The translations under genes were made by a program, and so were the position numbers. Source: Aeromonas fluvialis (GTDB lineage: Bacteria > Pseudomonadota > Gammaproteobacteria > Enterobacterales > Aeromonadaceae). Taken from it: DNA of 64,000 bases. The notes below the pieces were generated by a model. It made no database searches. It was not told the origin of the DNA and was given only the letters and a program-made list of their open reading frames with translations. The DNA lies in the NCBI RefSeq assembly GCF_000819885.1, contig NZ_CDBO01000052.1:86054-150053 (forward strand), read 5' to 3'. This document shows positions 27,161-35,457 of the stretch, piece by piece; the stretch's first letter is position 1; the number at the start of each line of letters is the position of its first letter.

Positions 27161-28018
27161 GTGAAATGGCTCATCAAGCTGTGTTTGTGCCTGCCACTGC
27201 TGGCACAAGCACAGGTTCTGACGGTCAAGGTGCCCAGTCGCCCCGTCAACAATCTTGACCAGGAGTACCAGCACAAGCTGCTGGAACTGGCCCTGAACCG
27301 ATCCGGGCAACCCTTTCGCATCCAGCCTGTCGAACTCGACCTCAACCAGTTCACCCTCCAGCAGCAGCTGAGCAAGGGCAAGACCATCAACGTCTTCTGG
27401 ATGGGCACCTCCAGCGCTCTCGAATCCTCCCTGATTGCCGTCCCCATTCCGCTGTTTCGCGGGCTGGAAAGATTGCGGCTGTCATTCATCCACGCGGATG
27501 CCCAAGAGAAGTTCAACCAGATCAATACCCTGGCCGACCTCAAACAGCTGAAGGCGGCGCAAGGGGTCGGTTGGGCCGATAACAAAATTCTGGAAAATGC
27601 GGGCATCCCGACCTTCTCCGGCCGATACAGCAGTCTGTTTCGCCTTATCAACGACGGCGACAAGATCGACTTCTTCCCGCGCGCCCTGGTGGAAATCTTC
27701 GCCGAGCGCAGCGAGCTGGTGGCGCAGTATCCCAACCTCGCCATCGAGCAGCATCTGCTGATCCGCTACCCCTTCGCCCAGTTCTTCTTCGTCAGCCCCG
27801 AATACCCCAAGCTGGCCAAGGCGATTCAGACCGGGCTGGAGCGGGCCTATGCCGATGGCAGCTTTATGAAGTTCTTCAATGACAACCCCAAGATCCGCGA
27901 AGCGCTCGCCAGCGCCAACCTCGATCAGCGGGTCACCATCGCCCTGCCCAATCCGGATATGACCCCGTTGCTAAAATCCATTCCGGCCCAATATTGGGAG
28001 TATCCACCGCAGGGATAA
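27161..28018 (+). CDS. periplasmic solute-binding-like protein
   Basis: A 285-aa protein starting at GTG with a signal peptide (MKWLIKLCLCLPLLAQAQ, residues 1-18) and the general layout of family-3 solute-binding proteins. A ligand-site candidate region is VGWADNKILENAG, and the C-terminal lobe reads AIQTGLERAYADGSFMKFF. No transporter genes are nearby, so it may be an orphan sensor or binding protein rather than part of an ABC system. The ligand is unknown. It follows the DksA paralogue by 147 bp and is not obviously co-transcribed. Confidence 0.75.
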   Translation: MKWLIKLCLCLPLLAQAQVLTVKVPSRPVNNLDQEYQHKLLELALNRSGQPFRIQPVELDLNQFTLQQQLSKGKTINVFWMGTSSALESSLIAVPIPLFRGLERLRLSFIHADAQEKFNQINTLADLKQLKAAQGVGWADNKILENAGIPTFSGRYSSLFRLINDGDKIDFFPRALVEIFAERSELVAQYPNLAIEQHLLIRYPFAQFFFVSPEYPKLAKAIQTGLERAYADGSFMKFFNDNPKIREALASANLDQRVTIALPNPDMTPLLKSIPAQYWEYPPQG

Positions 28019-28080
28019 GCATCCCGAGCGCCTGACCATGAGGGTCGGGAAGCGAGAACACAGTGCGCCAGGGAGGTGCC

Positions 28081-28527
28081 ATGAAGGGAATCGAAGAGTG
28101 GTTTGAGGAGTACGGCCAGAGTCATCGCCACCCGGTCAACGTCGCCATCCACAAGCTGGCGGTGCCGGGTATCTATCTCTGCTCGCTGGCGCTCATCTGG
28201 TGTCTGCCACATGGGCCCTTGCCCACCCCCCTTAACTGGGCGGCAGTGGCAGCCATTCCGGTGCTGCTGTTCTATCTGCAGCTGTCATTTTCGCTGTTCG
28301 CGGGGATGGCGGGGCTGACCGCACTGGGACTCTGGCTCTGCAACCAGTGGCAGGGTCCCCTGCTATGGCCTGCCGTGGCGACCTTCGCGCTGCTCTGGAT
28401 AGCCCAGTTTGTCGGCCACCGGATCGAGGGCAAGCGCCCTTCCTTCCTCGCCGACCTGCAATTTCTGCTGATAGGCCCCGCCTGGGTGCTTGCCAGCCTC
28501 TATCGTCGCTTGCGCCTTCCCTATTGA
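28081..28527 (+). CDS. Mpo1-like (DUF962) membrane protein
   Basis: A 148-aa four-helix membrane protein of the Mpo1/DUF962 family, related to the yeast 2-hydroxy-fatty-acid dioxygenase. The conserved histidines are in RHPVNVAIHKLAVP (N-terminal) and WIAQFVGHRIEGKRPSFLADL (C-terminal). ATG 28081 has GGAGGT just upstream. Bacterial members are not well characterised; a role in lipid alpha-oxidation is by homology only. Likely transcribed with creA, 21 bp downstream. Confidence 0.85.
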   Translation: MKGIEEWFEEYGQSHRHPVNVAIHKLAVPGIYLCSLALIWCLPHGPLPTPLNWAAVAAIPVLLFYLQLSFSLFAGMAGLTALGLWLCNQWQGPLLWPAVATFALLWIAQFVGHRIEGKRPSFLADLQFLLIGPAWVLASLYRRLRLPY

Positions 28528-28548
28528 GGGAGGTCAACAGGAGAGACC

Positions 28549-29043
28549 ATGACCCATCACCACACGCGATATAACGCCCTTCGCCGCGCCCTGCCCCTGC
28601 TGCTGGGTACTCTGTTCGCAGGCCCGGCACTGGCCGACAAGGCCGACCCGGTCGGCGAGGTAAGCACCGCCTTCAAGCTGTTTGGCCCCAACCACAAGAT
28701 CCTGGTCGAAGCGTTCGATGACCCGCGCATCGACGGCATCGCCTGCTATCTGGCACGACCCAAGACTGGTGGCGTCAAGGGTGGACTGGGGCTGGCGGAA
28801 GATCCCTCTCACGCCTCCCTGTCGTGCCACCAGATCGGCCCCATCACCCTGCCCGAAAAGCTGAAGGCGGGGGAAGAGGTGTTCGACGTCAGCACCTCGC
28901 TGGTGTTCAAGGAGCAGAAAGTGGTGCGTTTTTACGACAAAAAACGCAATGCACTGGTCTACTTGACCTACAGCACCAAATTGGTGGATGGTTCGTACAA
29001 GAGTGCAGTCAGCGCCGTTCCCATTATGCCGTGGGGACAATAA
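28549..29043 (+). CDS. creA: CreA family periplasmic protein
   Basis: A 164-aa exported protein with a signal peptide (about residues 1-30, ending PALA). The CreA core is nearly that of E. coli: KLFGPNHKILVEAFDDPRID, GGVKGGLGLAEDPSHASLSC, SLVFKEQKVVRFYDKKRNAL and a C-terminal PIMPWGQ. Two cysteines (CYLARP and LSCHQ) probably form a disulfide. Function is unknown across the family. No creBCD genes are adjacent. Confidence 0.9.
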   Translation: MTHHHTRYNALRRALPLLLGTLFAGPALADKADPVGEVSTAFKLFGPNHKILVEAFDDPRIDGIACYLARPKTGGVKGGLGLAEDPSHASLSCHQIGPITLPEKLKAGEEVFDVSTSLVFKEQKVVRFYDKKRNALVYLTYSTKLVDGSYKSAVSAVPIMPWGQ

Positions 29044-29117
29044 CCAGCGGGTTTATCCGGTGATAGTTAATCCATTCTGTTGTAATTTAACTACACTCAC
29101 ACAGCGGAGCACACATC

Positions 29118-30107
29118 ATGAAGGTCGCCGTATTCAGTACCAAGAGCTATGACAAAGAACATTTCAACCAGGCCAACAGCCAGTACAGCTTTGATCTGGA
29201 GTTTTTCGATGTACGGCTGGAGGCCAAGACGGCCCGACTGGCTCACGGCTTCCCGGTGGTGTGCCTGTTCGTCAATGACGACGCCGACCGCGAGGTATTG
29301 ACCGAACTGGCCGCCAACGGCACCCAGGTCATCGCCCTGCGCTGCGCCGGTTACAACAACGTGGATCTGGCGGCGGCCAAAGAGCTGGGGCTGAAAGTGG
29401 TGCGGGTGCCCGCCTACTCCCCCGAAGCGGTGGCCGAACACGCGGTCGGTCTGATGATGACCCTCAACCGCCGCATCCATAAGGCTTATCAGCGCACCCG
29501 CGATGCCAACTTCTCGCTGGAAGGACTGGTCGGCTTCAACATGTTCGGCCGCACCGCTGGCATCATAGGCACAGGCAAGATCGGCATCGCCACCCTGCGC
29601 ATCCTCAAGGGCTTTGGCATGCGCCTGCTGGTCAGCGATCCCTACCCCAATCAGGCGGCCATCGAGCTGGGCGCCGAGTATGTGGATCTCGACACCCTGT
29701 TCCGCCAGTCCGACGTCATCAGCCTGCACTGCCCGCTGTTCAAGGAGAACTACCACCTGCTGAACAAGGAGGCATTCGCCAAAATGAAGGACGGGGTAAT
29801 GATCATCAACACCAGCCGCGGCGGCCTCCTGGACTCCAACGCAGCCATCGAGGCGCTCAAGACGTCCCGCATCGGCGCGCTGGGGCTGGATGTCTACGAG
29901 GAGGAGGAAGATCTCTTCTTCTCCGACAAGTCCAACGAAGTGATCACCGATGATGTGTTCCGCCGTCTGTCGGCCTGCCACAATGTGCTGTTCACCGGTC
30001 ATCAGGCATTCCTGACCCGCGAGGCGCTGCACGCCATCGCCGATACCACCCTCGGCAATATCCGCGCCATCGAGAGCCAGGGCCGCTGCGACAACGAAGT
30101 GGAATAA
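29118..30107 (+). CDS. ldhA: fermentative D-lactate dehydrogenase LdhA
   Basis: NADH-dependent reduction of pyruvate to D-lactate in the cytoplasm during fermentation. The 329-aa D-isomer 2-hydroxyacid dehydrogenase starts MKVAVFSTKSYDKEHF, as in E. coli LdhA. It has the nucleotide-binding motif IGTGKIG, substrate arginine in ALRCAGYNNVD, the Glu of GLDVYEEEEDLFF and the catalytic His of FTGHQAFLTREAL. It is a single-gene unit. Confidence 0.95.
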   Translation: MKVAVFSTKSYDKEHFNQANSQYSFDLEFFDVRLEAKTARLAHGFPVVCLFVNDDADREVLTELAANGTQVIALRCAGYNNVDLAAAKELGLKVVRVPAYSPEAVAEHAVGLMMTLNRRIHKAYQRTRDANFSLEGLVGFNMFGRTAGIIGTGKIGIATLRILKGFGMRLLVSDPYPNQAAIELGAEYVDLDTLFRQSDVISLHCPLFKENYHLLNKEAFAKMKDGVMIINTSRGGLLDSNAAIEALKTSRIGALGLDVYEEEEDLFFSDKSNEVITDDVFRRLSACHNVLFTGHQAFLTREALHAIADTTLGNIRAIESQGRCDNEVE

Positions 30108-30129
30108 GGGCTCGCCCTCTCTTCGTCAC

Positions 30130-30180
30130 GCGCCGGGTTGTGAGACCCGGCGCCTTCGGGTAGGCTAGCCCCCCTTTTTT
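30130..30180 (+). terminator. terminator region of ldhA
   Basis: A nine-pair stem GCGCCGGGT...ACCCGGCGC (30130-30153) is followed, after a further GC-rich stretch, by a T run at 30175-30180. The T run is displaced from the stem, so efficiency is uncertain. Confidence 0.5.
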
Positions 30181-30199
30181 ATTCAGGAGTCTGGCAAGC

Positions 30200-31576
30200 A
30201 TGTTCATCGGATTTGATTACGGCACCTCCAACTGTGCCGTGGCCGTGATGGAACAAGGTAGCCCCAGGCTGCTCAATCTTGGCGCATCCCGCTATCTCCC
30301 CTCCACCCTGCATGCCCCCCACCGGGATGCTATCGCCGGTCTGTTGGCCGAAGGGCTGGCCCCCGCCCAGCAGGCGGAGTACCTCAAGCTGCGTGGTCCC
30401 GTGGTCACCCGCGCCCAGATGGTTCGCCGCCAGATGCGCGAAGAGGGACTGATCGACGAGCTGAGCTTTGGTGGTGCCGCGCTGGAGCGCTATCTGGAAG
30501 AGCCGGACGACGGCTACTACATCAAGTCGCCGAAATCCTTCCTCGGCGCCTATGGCCTCAAGGCTCCCCAGATCGCCCTGTTTGAAGATATCGTCTGCGC
30601 CATGATGCTCCATGTCCGCCAGCAGGCGGAGCAACAGCTCGGTGCCCCGATCCGCCAGGCGGTGATCGGCCGTCCGGTCAACTTCCAGGGTCTGGCGGGG
30701 GAAGAGAGCAACCAGCAAGCTATCGCCATCCTGACCGAGGCGGCCCGTCTGGCCGGTTTCGAGCAAGTGGAGTTCCTCTACGAGCCGGTGGCGGCCGGAT
30801 TTGAATTCGAGGCACGCCTCACCGAAGATGCCGTGGTGCTGGTGGTGGATATCGGCGGCGGTACCACCGACTGCTCCATGCTGCGGATGGGCCCCAGCTA
30901 CCGCGATCAGCTGGATCGCAGCGGCGATCTGCTCGGTCACAGTGGCCAGCGGATCGGCGGCAACGACTTCGATATCCGCCTGACGGTGGAGGGGATGATG
31001 CCGCTGCTCGGCATGCACGAGACCCTCAAGACCGGCAAGCCGCTGCCCCACCCGCTGTTCTGGGATGCGGCCGCCATCAACGACGTCAGCGCCCAGAGCC
31101 GCTTCTACAGCCTTGACACCGCCCGCCAGCTGCAGGATCTGCAGCTCGACAGCCAACCTGGCAGCAAGCTGGGGCGTCTGGCCAACCTGCGGGCCCACAA
31201 GCTCAGCCACCAGCTGGTATGGCGCGCCGAGCAGGGCAAGATCGCCCTCTCGGAGCAGGCGCAGAATCGCCAGTCACTGGCGGAACTGGAGAAGGGACTG
31301 GAAGCCGAGCTGACCCGCGAGCAGCTGGCCAACGCCTCGGCCCTGCTGCTGGAGAAAATTGGCGAGCTGATGGATGAAGCCATTGCCGCCGCGGGGGTGC
31401 AACCGGATCGCATCTTCGTCACCGGCGGTAGCGCCCGCTCGCCACTGATCTCCAGCTTTATTCGCCAGAAACTGCCAGCTATCCCGCTTGAGGGGGGGGA
31501 CGACTTCGGCTCGGTCGCTGCCGGTCTCGCCCGTTATGCGCAGCAGCTGTTCGCTTCGGCGAACCGGGGGGAATAA
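30200..31576 (+). CDS. yegD: YegD, Hsp70-family chaperone-like ATPase
   Basis: A 458-aa actin/Hsp70-fold ATPase. The phosphate loops are FIGFDYGTSNCAVAVM (N terminus) and VLVVDIGGGTTDCSML (about 213-228). The adenosine motif FVTGGSARSPLI is near 410. The KSPKSFLGAYGLKAPQIALFED segment closely follows E. coli YegD. There is no long Hsp70 substrate-binding domain, consistent with the subfamily. No co-chaperone genes are adjacent; the client is unknown. Confidence 0.92.
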   Translation: MFIGFDYGTSNCAVAVMEQGSPRLLNLGASRYLPSTLHAPHRDAIAGLLAEGLAPAQQAEYLKLRGPVVTRAQMVRRQMREEGLIDELSFGGAALERYLEEPDDGYYIKSPKSFLGAYGLKAPQIALFEDIVCAMMLHVRQQAEQQLGAPIRQAVIGRPVNFQGLAGEESNQQAIAILTEAARLAGFEQVEFLYEPVAAGFEFEARLTEDAVVLVVDIGGGTTDCSMLRMGPSYRDQLDRSGDLLGHSGQRIGGNDFDIRLTVEGMMPLLGMHETLKTGKPLPHPLFWDAAAINDVSAQSRFYSLDTARQLQDLQLDSQPGSKLGRLANLRAHKLSHQLVWRAEQGKIALSEQAQNRQSLAELEKGLEAELTREQLANASALLLEKIGELMDEAIAAAGVQPDRIFVTGGSARSPLISSFIRQKLPAIPLEGGDDFGSVAAGLARYAQQLFASANRGE

Positions 31577-31602
31577 CCGCCCCGGTTCAGGAGTGCCACA
31601 AA

Positions 31603-31634
31603 ACAACAGGGAGGCCATTGGCCTCCCTGTTGTT
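31603..31634. terminator. bidirectional terminator between yegD and the formyltransferase gene
   Basis: A long perfect stem AACAACAGGGAGGCC-ATT-GGCCTCCCTGTTGTT separates the converging genes. Confidence 0.85.
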
Positions 31635-31648
31635 TCTCATGCTGCCCC

Positions 31649-32470
31649 TCAGAGCGGAGGGGTGGCCATATCGAGGCCATCAACGCAAAGCAGTCTGGCG
31701 GGCGGCATGGCGATGCCCGAATCGAGGCAGTAGTCGACTATCTTGTCCTCGAAATGACCGTATACGACCTCCAGATGCTGGGGCTGCCACATGCGGGCTG
31801 TCCAGATACGTCCCGAGCTGGTGGCAGCGATGCCTGACACTGGTTGATCCCGGGCTAGCAGGGCTCCCAGCACGGCGGGCAGCGTATCGCAAAACTCTCT
31901 GACAGCCCGACAGGCCAGATCATGCAACCGATCACCACGCTGCGGCGTGACAGCCGTCTGGTAGAGAACATTGCCGCCATCGATGGCCTCGGTCGTTTCG
32001 TGCAGCGTCATCCCTGTCATCTGGGGCTCCAGCATGTAGCTGGGCCAGAAGTGGGTGATGCAGCCACGGTACCAAGGTGAAAGGCCGCCATGCACATTCC
32101 ACGCCATGCCGTCAAAAGCGTTCAGCAACTCGGGGGAGAGCTTGTGGCACCCATAGGAGAGTATCAGTGTGGGCTGTAACTGGCTGATCTGGCGGATCAT
32201 CTCGGGCCCGTTAAGCTCGTCAAGTCCAATGCTGACAGCCGCATCCAGCGGTATGCCCTGGGCTGAAAAATAGCGCTGCTCGCACTCGTCACGCAAGCGG
32301 AAGTGATGTTGCCACAGTGTGGCCAGGTGCCCGTTCAGATGAGCCGGTGGCGCAGGGGTAAAGTGCTCTCGCCGCTCTGCAAACCAGGTCACCGGCAGAC
32401 CGCAGGCCATCACCTGGCGTGCCAGGTAGCGATGACGGGGGTGATCCCCGGTAATCAGGACTATCGACAT
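31649..32470 (-). CDS. formyltransferase-fold protein
   Basis: A 273-aa protein with the formyltransferase catalytic core: the N-x-H pair in WNVHGGLSPWYRGCITHFW and the aspartate in TEAIDGGNVLYQTAV. This is the Asn-His-Asp triad of methionyl-tRNA and sugar formyltransferases. The start at 32470 has AGGAG 6 bp upstream. It is translated 11 bp after the DUF4910 gene, so the two form an operon. Such pairs occur, to my knowledge, in surface-sugar or small-molecule clusters, but no sugar genes are here. Substrate unknown; N-formylation of an amino-sugar or similar amine is a guess. Confidence 0.78.
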   Translation of the reverse strand: MSIVLITGDHPRHRYLARQVMACGLPVTWFAERREHFTPAPPAHLNGHLATLWQHHFRLRDECEQRYFSAQGIPLDAAVSIGLDELNGPEMIRQISQLQPTLILSYGCHKLSPELLNAFDGMAWNVHGGLSPWYRGCITHFWPSYMLEPQMTGMTLHETTEAIDGGNVLYQTAVTPQRGDRLHDLACRAVREFCDTLPAVLGALLARDQPVSGIAATSSGRIWTARMWQPQHLEVVYGHFEDKIVDYCLDSGIAMPPARLLCVDGLDMATPPL

Positions 32471-32481
32471 ATGTTCTCCTG

Positions 32482-33810
32482 TCAGCGGCACTGCGGGGCA
32501 GTAAACCGGATCAGCTCACTCTCTTCCAGCAAGGGTATTACGGCCAGCAGGCTGGCCAGCGGCATCCGAGCACGCTGCGCCATTTGCAACAGTGAGTGCT
32601 GACCATCGGCCAGGTTCAGGACCCACTGCATCGCCATCAACTGGGTGCGGCCATCAAGCAGTTGATCGCTCGACTTGCCATAACTCGATGGCGAGTTCAG
32701 GTTGGGGTAGAGCCCTCGCTTGCCGAGCTGGGGCTCCCCATAGGGGTTCGTACGCTCGAACACGCCGGCATTCTCATGCTGCATCAAGAGTTGTTCGAGC
32801 TGATCGATGGCTTCGCTCAGGCGCGAGACCTGCATGAACTCCTTGGTATCACCGCTGGTATGGTATTCGGCAAAATTGCCGTAAACGGTGCGTGCCGCCT
32901 GCGCTACCGGCAAATCAAAACCCGGCGAACAGTATTGGCGCTCATCCGACCCGTGACAGGGGGTAAACTCGCGGATCGCCCAACGCTCGGGCTGCTCGCT
33001 GGCCAGCTGACGTACCAGCTGGTTGAGCAAACACTCCTCCTGTCTGGCCAACTTGACTGAGAGAGCGCTGGCCGGTCCCCCCAAGCAGGTCAGCACCAGA
33101 CCACCAATGCAGCAGGACTTCAAATGCTCGCCATAACGATGCAGGTAGCAGAGGCTTCCTATGGTCTCAGGCGCCAACACGAAACGGTAGCTGAATCGCC
33201 GCTTCGGCCAACGAGCCAATCTGTGATACAAGCCGAGCAGCACCAGCGGGCCACTCAGCTCGTTGTTCGCCATGCTGGGATGACACAGATAGCTCGACAA
33301 CAGAAACTCCTGCTGGCTCTCGCCCTCCAGCAAGGCCGTACCGTAATTTATCTCACCAGCCTGAAACCAGCTATCAATGTGCACCTGGTAGTCACCAGGA
33401 GCCAGCTGTGACAGCTCCTTGTGGGTAAGACAGAACCCCCAGTTTGGCTGGTAGTAAGAGGTGACGTAGGGGATCAGATCCGGCAGATGAGGCAGGGTAT
33501 GCAGCTTGGGGCGCAACTCCTCGAGCGAATAGCGCCCTGCAACCGGCGCCGAATAATTGACCACCCTCAGGTTGTGCTCGGCAAAGTCGGCCACAACGCG
33601 GCCATCTGGCGCGGTCAGCGTTGCGGAATTGATATGCCATTCGTGCGGGACAGTCCAGTCGAAAACCTGAGTGCCAGATGGTGTGCTCCCCAGTTGCAGA
33701 GGCATGTGTTCGGCGAAAATGGCCAGACTTTCACGCAGCCCGGCTCCCGAGATACTGCGGCAGATGGGATACAGGCGGTCAAACAGTGAGTCCAACTGCT
33801 CGGTGGTCAT
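32482..33810 (-). CDS. DUF4910 aminopeptidase-like protein
   Basis: A 442-aa protein of the DUF2172/DUF4910 aminopeptidase-like group, related to M28 zinc peptidases. Candidate metal residues appear in order: SSYLCHPSMANNELSG (His, Asn/Glu), APETIGS (Glu), CHGSDERQY (Asp) and YHTSGDTKE (His). The last 60 residues look like a winged helix (SLLQMAQRARMPLASLLAVI). Base composition is somewhat less GC-rich than neighbours. First gene of a two-gene operon with the formyltransferase. Whether it cleaves peptides or deacylates a sugar conjugate is unknown. Confidence 0.8.
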   Translation of the reverse strand: MTTEQLDSLFDRLYPICRSISGAGLRESLAIFAEHMPLQLGSTPSGTQVFDWTVPHEWHINSATLTAPDGRVVADFAEHNLRVVNYSAPVAGRYSLEELRPKLHTLPHLPDLIPYVTSYYQPNWGFCLTHKELSQLAPGDYQVHIDSWFQAGEINYGTALLEGESQQEFLLSSYLCHPSMANNELSGPLVLLGLYHRLARWPKRRFSYRFVLAPETIGSLCYLHRYGEHLKSCCIGGLVLTCLGGPASALSVKLARQEECLLNQLVRQLASEQPERWAIREFTPCHGSDERQYCSPGFDLPVAQAARTVYGNFAEYHTSGDTKEFMQVSRLSEAIDQLEQLLMQHENAGVFERTNPYGEPQLGKRGLYPNLNSPSSYGKSSDQLLDGRTQLMAMQWVLNLADGQHSLLQMAQRARMPLASLLAVIPLLEESELIRFTAPQCR

Positions 33811-34104
33811 TTTATATGCTTCATCAAGGAGTTAATCGTTGTCACACTTTACCACACCCGGCATTGATGGCACCAAATGAGTGGCCGCCTCCTGCCTCGC
33901 ATACTCTTGACCACCAGCATGGAAAACCGACGCACTTTTGTCAGCCAGATCGCACTCAGTCGCGCTAAATATCCATAGATGTCGCCATTTAACGACACAA
34001 GAAGGGACCCGTGGCGACAGAAGCGGTCGGTCACCCCCTTTCTCGCCCTGCTCCGGGGTGCATAAAACAGGTATTCTTGGCGCTCCCCCAACCGGAGCCC
34101 CCTC

Positions 34105-34521
34105 ATGCCCAGATTGCCCGCCCTGCTGATCCCCCTGTTACTGCTCGCCGGTTGCAGCTCGACCGCCTTTGTTCAGCAAGATCTGCAACATCACCACTGG
34201 GTACTGAGCAAACTGGATGGCCAACCGATAGAGGCCCCCCGCGACAATCCCCCCGATTTCGAGATCGGCGAACACTTCACCGTTAACGGCATCGCCGGTT
34301 GCAATCGCTACTTCGGTCAGGGCCATCTGGAAGGTGACAAGTTGTGGGTCACCAGTCTGGGCAGCACCGACATGGCCTGCATGCCCCCGCTGGATACCAT
34401 AGAGCAGGCCGTGCTGACCACCCTTACCGAGGGGGCGACCCTGAGCGGGACCAGCCAGACCCTGATCCTGCGGGGCAAACAGCACCGTTTGGAATACACC
34501 TTGCGCGACTGGGTGCTCTAG
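34105..34521 (+). CDS. META-domain (HslJ-like) lipoprotein
   Basis: A 138-aa lipoprotein with signal peptide and lipobox LLAGC (mature N-terminal cysteine at about residue 17). One META/HslJ domain follows: HHWVLSKLDGQPI, HFTVNGIAGCNRYFG and GSTDMACMPP. HslJ relatives are heat-inducible or linked to novobiocin tolerance; function is unclear. It lies divergent from the DUF4910 gene. The intervening 33811-34104 is AT-richer and holds only the promoters for both, which I cannot place exactly. Confidence 0.85.
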   Translation: MPRLPALLIPLLLLAGCSSTAFVQQDLQHHHWVLSKLDGQPIEAPRDNPPDFEIGEHFTVNGIAGCNRYFGQGHLEGDKLWVTSLGSTDMACMPPLDTIEQAVLTTLTEGATLSGTSQTLILRGKQHRLEYTLRDWVL

Positions 34522-34621
34522 CACCCGCTATCCCCATCACAAAGCCGCATCACAAACAGGAACATGTTGTCCGGCTGTGGCACAATATGAAGCAGAGTTC
34601 GCAATGGAGGCTGCCTCAGCC

Positions 34622-35452
34622 ATGTCGATGGATCGTCTGTTTGACAAGATCAAACAACTCCCCACTATTCCCAAGCTGCTGCACGAGTTGATGCAGAGCT
34701 TCAACGACGAAAATGCCCGCATCGACCAGATTGCGGCCAAGATCGCCATGGACCAGGTGATCAGCGTCAAGGTGCTAAAAATGGCCAACTCGGCCGCCCT
34801 GCGCCGCGGCAACGAAGTGACCTCCATCGAACAGGCGGTGATCCGTCTCGGCTTCAACAGGCTGCGCTCCGTGGTGGTCGCCTCCGGCATCATCGGCACC
34901 TTCAAGGCCCCGCCCAGCTTCGACAAGAACAAGTTCTGGACCGAGACCTTTCAGGTCGCCACCATAGCCCGGACCCTGGCTCAGGAGGCCAAGGTTCTCG
35001 ATCCCGAGACCGCCTTCACCTGCGCCCTGATCCATAACATCGGTGAGCTGCTGATCCAGAGCACATTGCCGGAAGAGGCGGAGCTCATCAATCTGGCGAT
35101 CCAGAAGGGGAGCAGCCGGGTCGAGGCCCAGCGGGAGATGCTGGGTTACGACTATGCCCAGCTTGGGGCCGAGCTGGCACGGCGCTGGAACCTCTCAGAG
35201 GCCTTCGTCGATGCCATCTCCCAACAGCTTGACCCGCTCTCCCACGATCCGGTCAGCAAGGAGGCGGTGCTGATCCGCCTCGCCGTATTTATCTCCTTCG
35301 CCTGGAATGCGGGCGTACCTGCCCAGGCCATTATCGCCCGCTTCCCCAAACCGCTCGCCGATCAGCTGGGGCTGGATCCCAAGTCGCTGGCCGGTCAGCT
35401 CGAAACGCTGCATGAACAGGGTAATGCCCTCGCCGATCTTCTGACTCAATAA
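34622..35452 (+). CDS. HDOD-domain signalling protein
   Basis: A 276-aa single-domain HDOD protein. The HD-like helical core starts at LPTIPKLLHELMQSF and includes ISVKVLKMANSAALRRGNEV, IEQAVIRLGFNRLRSVVVAS and FTCALIHNIGELLI. HDOD domains resemble HD phosphohydrolases without full metal sites and act in regulatory or signalling roles. GGAGG lies 11 bp before the chosen ATG (34622). malZ follows five bases after the stop, so the two are co-transcribed, an unusual pairing. Confidence 0.82.
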   Translation: MSMDRLFDKIKQLPTIPKLLHELMQSFNDENARIDQIAAKIAMDQVISVKVLKMANSAALRRGNEVTSIEQAVIRLGFNRLRSVVVASGIIGTFKAPPSFDKNKFWTETFQVATIARTLAQEAKVLDPETAFTCALIHNIGELLIQSTLPEEAELINLAIQKGSSRVEAQREMLGYDYAQLGAELARRWNLSEAFVDAISQQLDPLSHDPVSKEAVLIRLAVFISFAWNAGVPAQAIIARFPKPLADQLGLDPKSLAGQLETLHEQGNALADLLTQ

Positions 35453-35457
35453 GTATC

